DNA from: AP-15 sp963814865
GTDB taxonomy: Bacteria > Pseudomonadota > Alphaproteobacteria > ATCC43930 > CGMCC-115725
Assembly (NCBI GenBank): GCA_963814865.1
Contig: CAWFEN010000004.1
Span: 62,001-126,000 of the forward strand
DNA: 64,000 nt
Direction: 5' to 3'
Shown: in pieces, positions 62,208 through 64,000 of the stretch
Layout: each line of letters opens with the position of its first letter
How positions within the stretch are numbered: the stretch's first letter is position 1
Position numbers and translations under genes: made by a program
Notes under the pieces: generated by a model
What the model was told of the DNA's origin: nothing
Databases searched by the model: none
What the model saw: only the letters and a program-made list of their open reading frames with translations

Positions 62208-63110
62208 TCAGGACACGGCCTCGCTTTCGAGGCGCATCCAGCCGGGTTTTGTCGGAGTGACGGCGGCGCCTTCCACCTCCAGCCGCTTGCCGGCGAGCAC
62301 CGGCTCGATCCGCAGCAATGCGAGCCCGTGCCGGTCGCGGCTCGACCGCATCTCGCCGACCTCGCGGCCATCGGCGGTCACGATGGTTCCGGGCGCCGGG
62401 GCGGGACCGTCGATTTCGATCGGCATCAGCCGTTTCTTGACGAGGCCGCGGTATTTCGTCCGGGCCGTCAGCTCCTGGCCGATGTAGCAGCCCTTGTGCC
62501 AATCGACGCCGTTCAACTCGTCGAAACCCGATTCGAGCAAAATCGACTTTTCGGGCACGAGGTCGCGGCTGCCGTCGGGGATTCCGAGCCCGAGCCGCAG
62601 GCGGTCATAGGCGGCAAATGGAGCTTCGAGAAAGCCGGAAGCGGCGAGGGCTGCTCGCGCGGTTTCGCGCGGCAGGATGCAGCGGGCGCCGAGGGCGGCG
62701 AGACGCGGATCGACAAAGGCGACGCCCCCGCCGAACGGCCGGGCGGCACCGGGGTCGCCGGCAAGCTTGAGGGCGGCGAGGGCGCTCTCGCCAAAAACCG
62801 CCGCCACCGCCAGGTCGGGCCGCGCCCCGAGCATTGCCTTGGCGCGCAGCCGATAGATCGCGAGCCGTCTTTGCAGATCGGCGAGGCGCTGCGATTCGGC
62901 GTCGAGCAGGATCGCCTCGCCCGATTCGATCATGATGAAATCGTGCAGGTATTTGCCCTGCGCCGTCAGCAGGGCAGCATAGCGCGCCTGCTCGGGACCG
63001 ACTTTCTCGACGTCGTTCGAGACGAGCCCCTGCAGGAAGGCGCGCCGGTCCGGTCCCGAGACGGCGAGCACGCCGCGATCGTCGAGCACGACAAAATCGA
63101 CTTCGGCCAT
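62208..63110 (-). CDS. ygfZ: Folate-binding protein YgfZ
   Basis: Tetrahydrofolate-dependent protein that helps build or repair Fe-S clusters. The signature KGCYIGQELTARTKYRGLVK lies near residues 219-238 of 300 (Cys of KGCYIGQE conserved), with RRAFLQGLVSNDVEKVGPEQ near the N-terminus. The start is ATG 63110; the upstream in-frame ATG at 63239 would add 43 atypical residues. Convergent with the proline-rich gene, divergent from the glycosyltransferase. A useful partner for an Fe-S-rich complex I, though that is general. Confidence 0.92.
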   Translation of the reverse strand: MAEVDFVVLDDRGVLAVSGPDRRAFLQGLVSNDVEKVGPEQARYAALLTAQGKYLHDFIMIESGEAILLDAESQRLADLQRRLAIYRLRAKAMLGARPDLAVAAVFGESALAALKLAGDPGAARPFGGGVAFVDPRLAALGARCILPRETARAALAASGFLEAPFAAYDRLRLGLGIPDGSRDLVPEKSILLESGFDELNGVDWHKGCYIGQELTARTKYRGLVKKRLMPIEIDGPAPAPGTIVTADGREVGEMRSSRDRHGLALLRIEPVLAGKRLEVEGAAVTPTKPGWMRLESEAVS

Positions 63111-63207
63111 GGCACATACTAGCGGTTGCGGCGGGGTAGAGGTAGTCGGGGATCGCTTTCTTGGCAAGGCGAAGGCCGCAGGATATAAGGCGCTCCGGAT
63201 CGGTGAA

Positions 63208-64000
63208 ATGCATATCCTTTTCGTCACCGCGACGCGCATCGGCGATGCCGTGCTGTCGACCGGCCTGTTGTCTCACCTGATCGAGCGCCATCCCGGCGTG
63301 CGCCTGACCATCGCGGCGGGGCCGGTGGCGGCGCCGCTGTTCGAGGCCGTGCCCGGGGTCGAGCGGATCGCCGTCATGGACAAGCTGCCCTGGTCGCTGC
63401 ATTGGCTGCCGCTTTACGCCGCCGTCGCACCCCGGCGCTGGGACATCGTCGTCGATCTGCGCGGCTCGGCGCTCGCCTGGCTGCTGCGCGCCGGCACGCG
63501 CAAGGTCATGGCCAAGGGCGATGCCGGCGAGCACCGGGTGCGCCAGCTCGGCCGCCTGTTCGACCTCGATCCGCCGCCCGCGCCGCGGCTGTGGACCTTG
63601 CCGCGGCATGAGGCGGCGGCCGGCGGGCTGCTCGGTCCGGGCGGCCCGGTTTTGGCGATCGGTCCCGCCGCCAACTGGCGCGGCAAGCAGTGGCGGGCCG
63701 AGCGTTTTGCCGAGCTGGCGCGGCGGCTGACCGCCGCGAACGGCTTGCTCGCGGGAGCGCGGGTCGCGGTGCTGGCCGCCGGCCACGAGCGCGAGCAGGC
63801 CGGGCCGCTGCTCGAAGCGATCCCGCCGCACCGGCGAATCGATCTGGTCGGCCGGGTCGATCTGCTGACCGCCGCCGCGGTGCTGCGGCGCTGCGCACTG
63901 TTCATCGGCAACGATACCGGGCTGATGCACATCGCCGCGGCGGTGGGCACGCCGACCCTCGGTCTGTTCGGGCCGAGCCCGGTCGGGCAATACGCGCCAT
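63208..64000 (+). CDS. GT9-family glycosyltransferase (heptosyltransferase-like), truncated by window end
   Basis: ATG 63208 opens MHILFVTATRIGDAVLSTGL, typical of ADP-heptose:LPS heptosyltransferases. The C-terminal donor-binding motif FIGNDTGLMHIAAAVGTPTL and GLFGPSP are near residues 232-258. At least 264 residues are present and the end lies beyond the window. Members transfer heptose or related sugars to lipopolysaccharide core; the exact sugar is unknown. It is divergent from ygfZ with a 97-bp gap. Confidence 0.88.
   Translation, partial: MHILFVTATRIGDAVLSTGLLSHLIERHPGVRLTIAAGPVAAPLFEAVPGVERIAVMDKLPWSLHWLPLYAAVAPRRWDIVVDLRGSALAWLLRAGTRKVMAKGDAGEHRVRQLGRLFDLDPPPAPRLWTLPRHEAAAGGLLGPGGPVLAIGPAANWRGKQWRAERFAELARRLTAANGLLAGARVAVLAAGHEREQAGPLLEAIPPHRRIDLVGRVDLLTAAAVLRRCALFIGNDTGLMHIAAAVGTPTLGLFGPSPVGQYAP

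Overview
The window is 64 kb of GC-rich (roughly two thirds G+C by eye) chromosomal DNA from an alphaproteobacterium, probably Rhodospirillales-like; the exact lineage cannot be fixed from this sequence. The evidence is gene order: ssb-gyrA-coaD, rpoZ-rsh-acpS-lepB-rnc, tig-clpP-clpX-lon-hupB, a full 14-gene nuo operon running into birA-coaX-rnj-mce, and glyQ-glyS-ppdK. No IS element, integrase, prophage, rRNA operon or CRISPR array was seen.

Layout. 1-1.9 kb: a broken GIY-YIG nuclease gene, an HtrA-like protease with two frameshifts, and ssb. 1.9-4.2 kb: an accessory patch of visibly lower GC with a DUF3990 (ADP-ribosyltransferase-like) gene and small partner, a zinc-ribbon protein and a frameshifted exported ClpP-fold protein. 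4.3-8.8 kb: a MetE-like methyltransferase, an unknown protein, a copper-insertion set (CtaG, PCu(A)C, SCO) and a GlsB/YeaQ membrane protein. 8.9-22.5 kb: gyrA, coaD, tRNA-Asn and tRNA-Cys, rpoZ-rsh-acpS-lepB-rnc, nnrS, tRNA-His, nnrD and a frameshifted malonyl-CoA decarboxylase. 22.6-29.7 kb: tRNA-Leu, then trigger factor, ClpP, ClpX, Lon and HU, then tRNA-Val and tRNA-Asp. 29.7-47.7 kb: nuoA-N, birA, coaX, rnj, mce. 47.8-52.3 kb: an alkyladenine glycosylase and a RiPP locus. 52.5-64 kb: tRNA-Pro, polyprenyl diphosphate synthase, DUF2007, a methyltransferase, an S49 peptidase, glyQ-glyS-ppdK, ygfZ and a GT9 glycosyltransferase cut by the window edge.

The most interesting accessory system is a GrrA/GrrM-type (OscA/OscB-like) RiPP locus at 48.5-52.1 kb: two tandem precursor peptides, a radical SAM/SPASM maturase, an exported protein of unknown function and a lytic-transglycosylase-like protein that appears to lack a normal start codon. 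The two precursors have equal leader lengths, their first W-x-N triplet at the same residue (Trp82) and exactly eight W-x-N triplets each, although their cores are otherwise very different. The family is known; this arrangement looks worth characterising.

Other points: a 78-nt palindromic repeat inserted in frame in glyS; leucine in GyrA at the E. coli Ser83 position; a long Ala/Pro insert in trigger factor; a long acidic tail on the omega subunit; and at least seven single-base frameshifts, five of them in the first 3.6 kb, which may reflect assembly error or decay.
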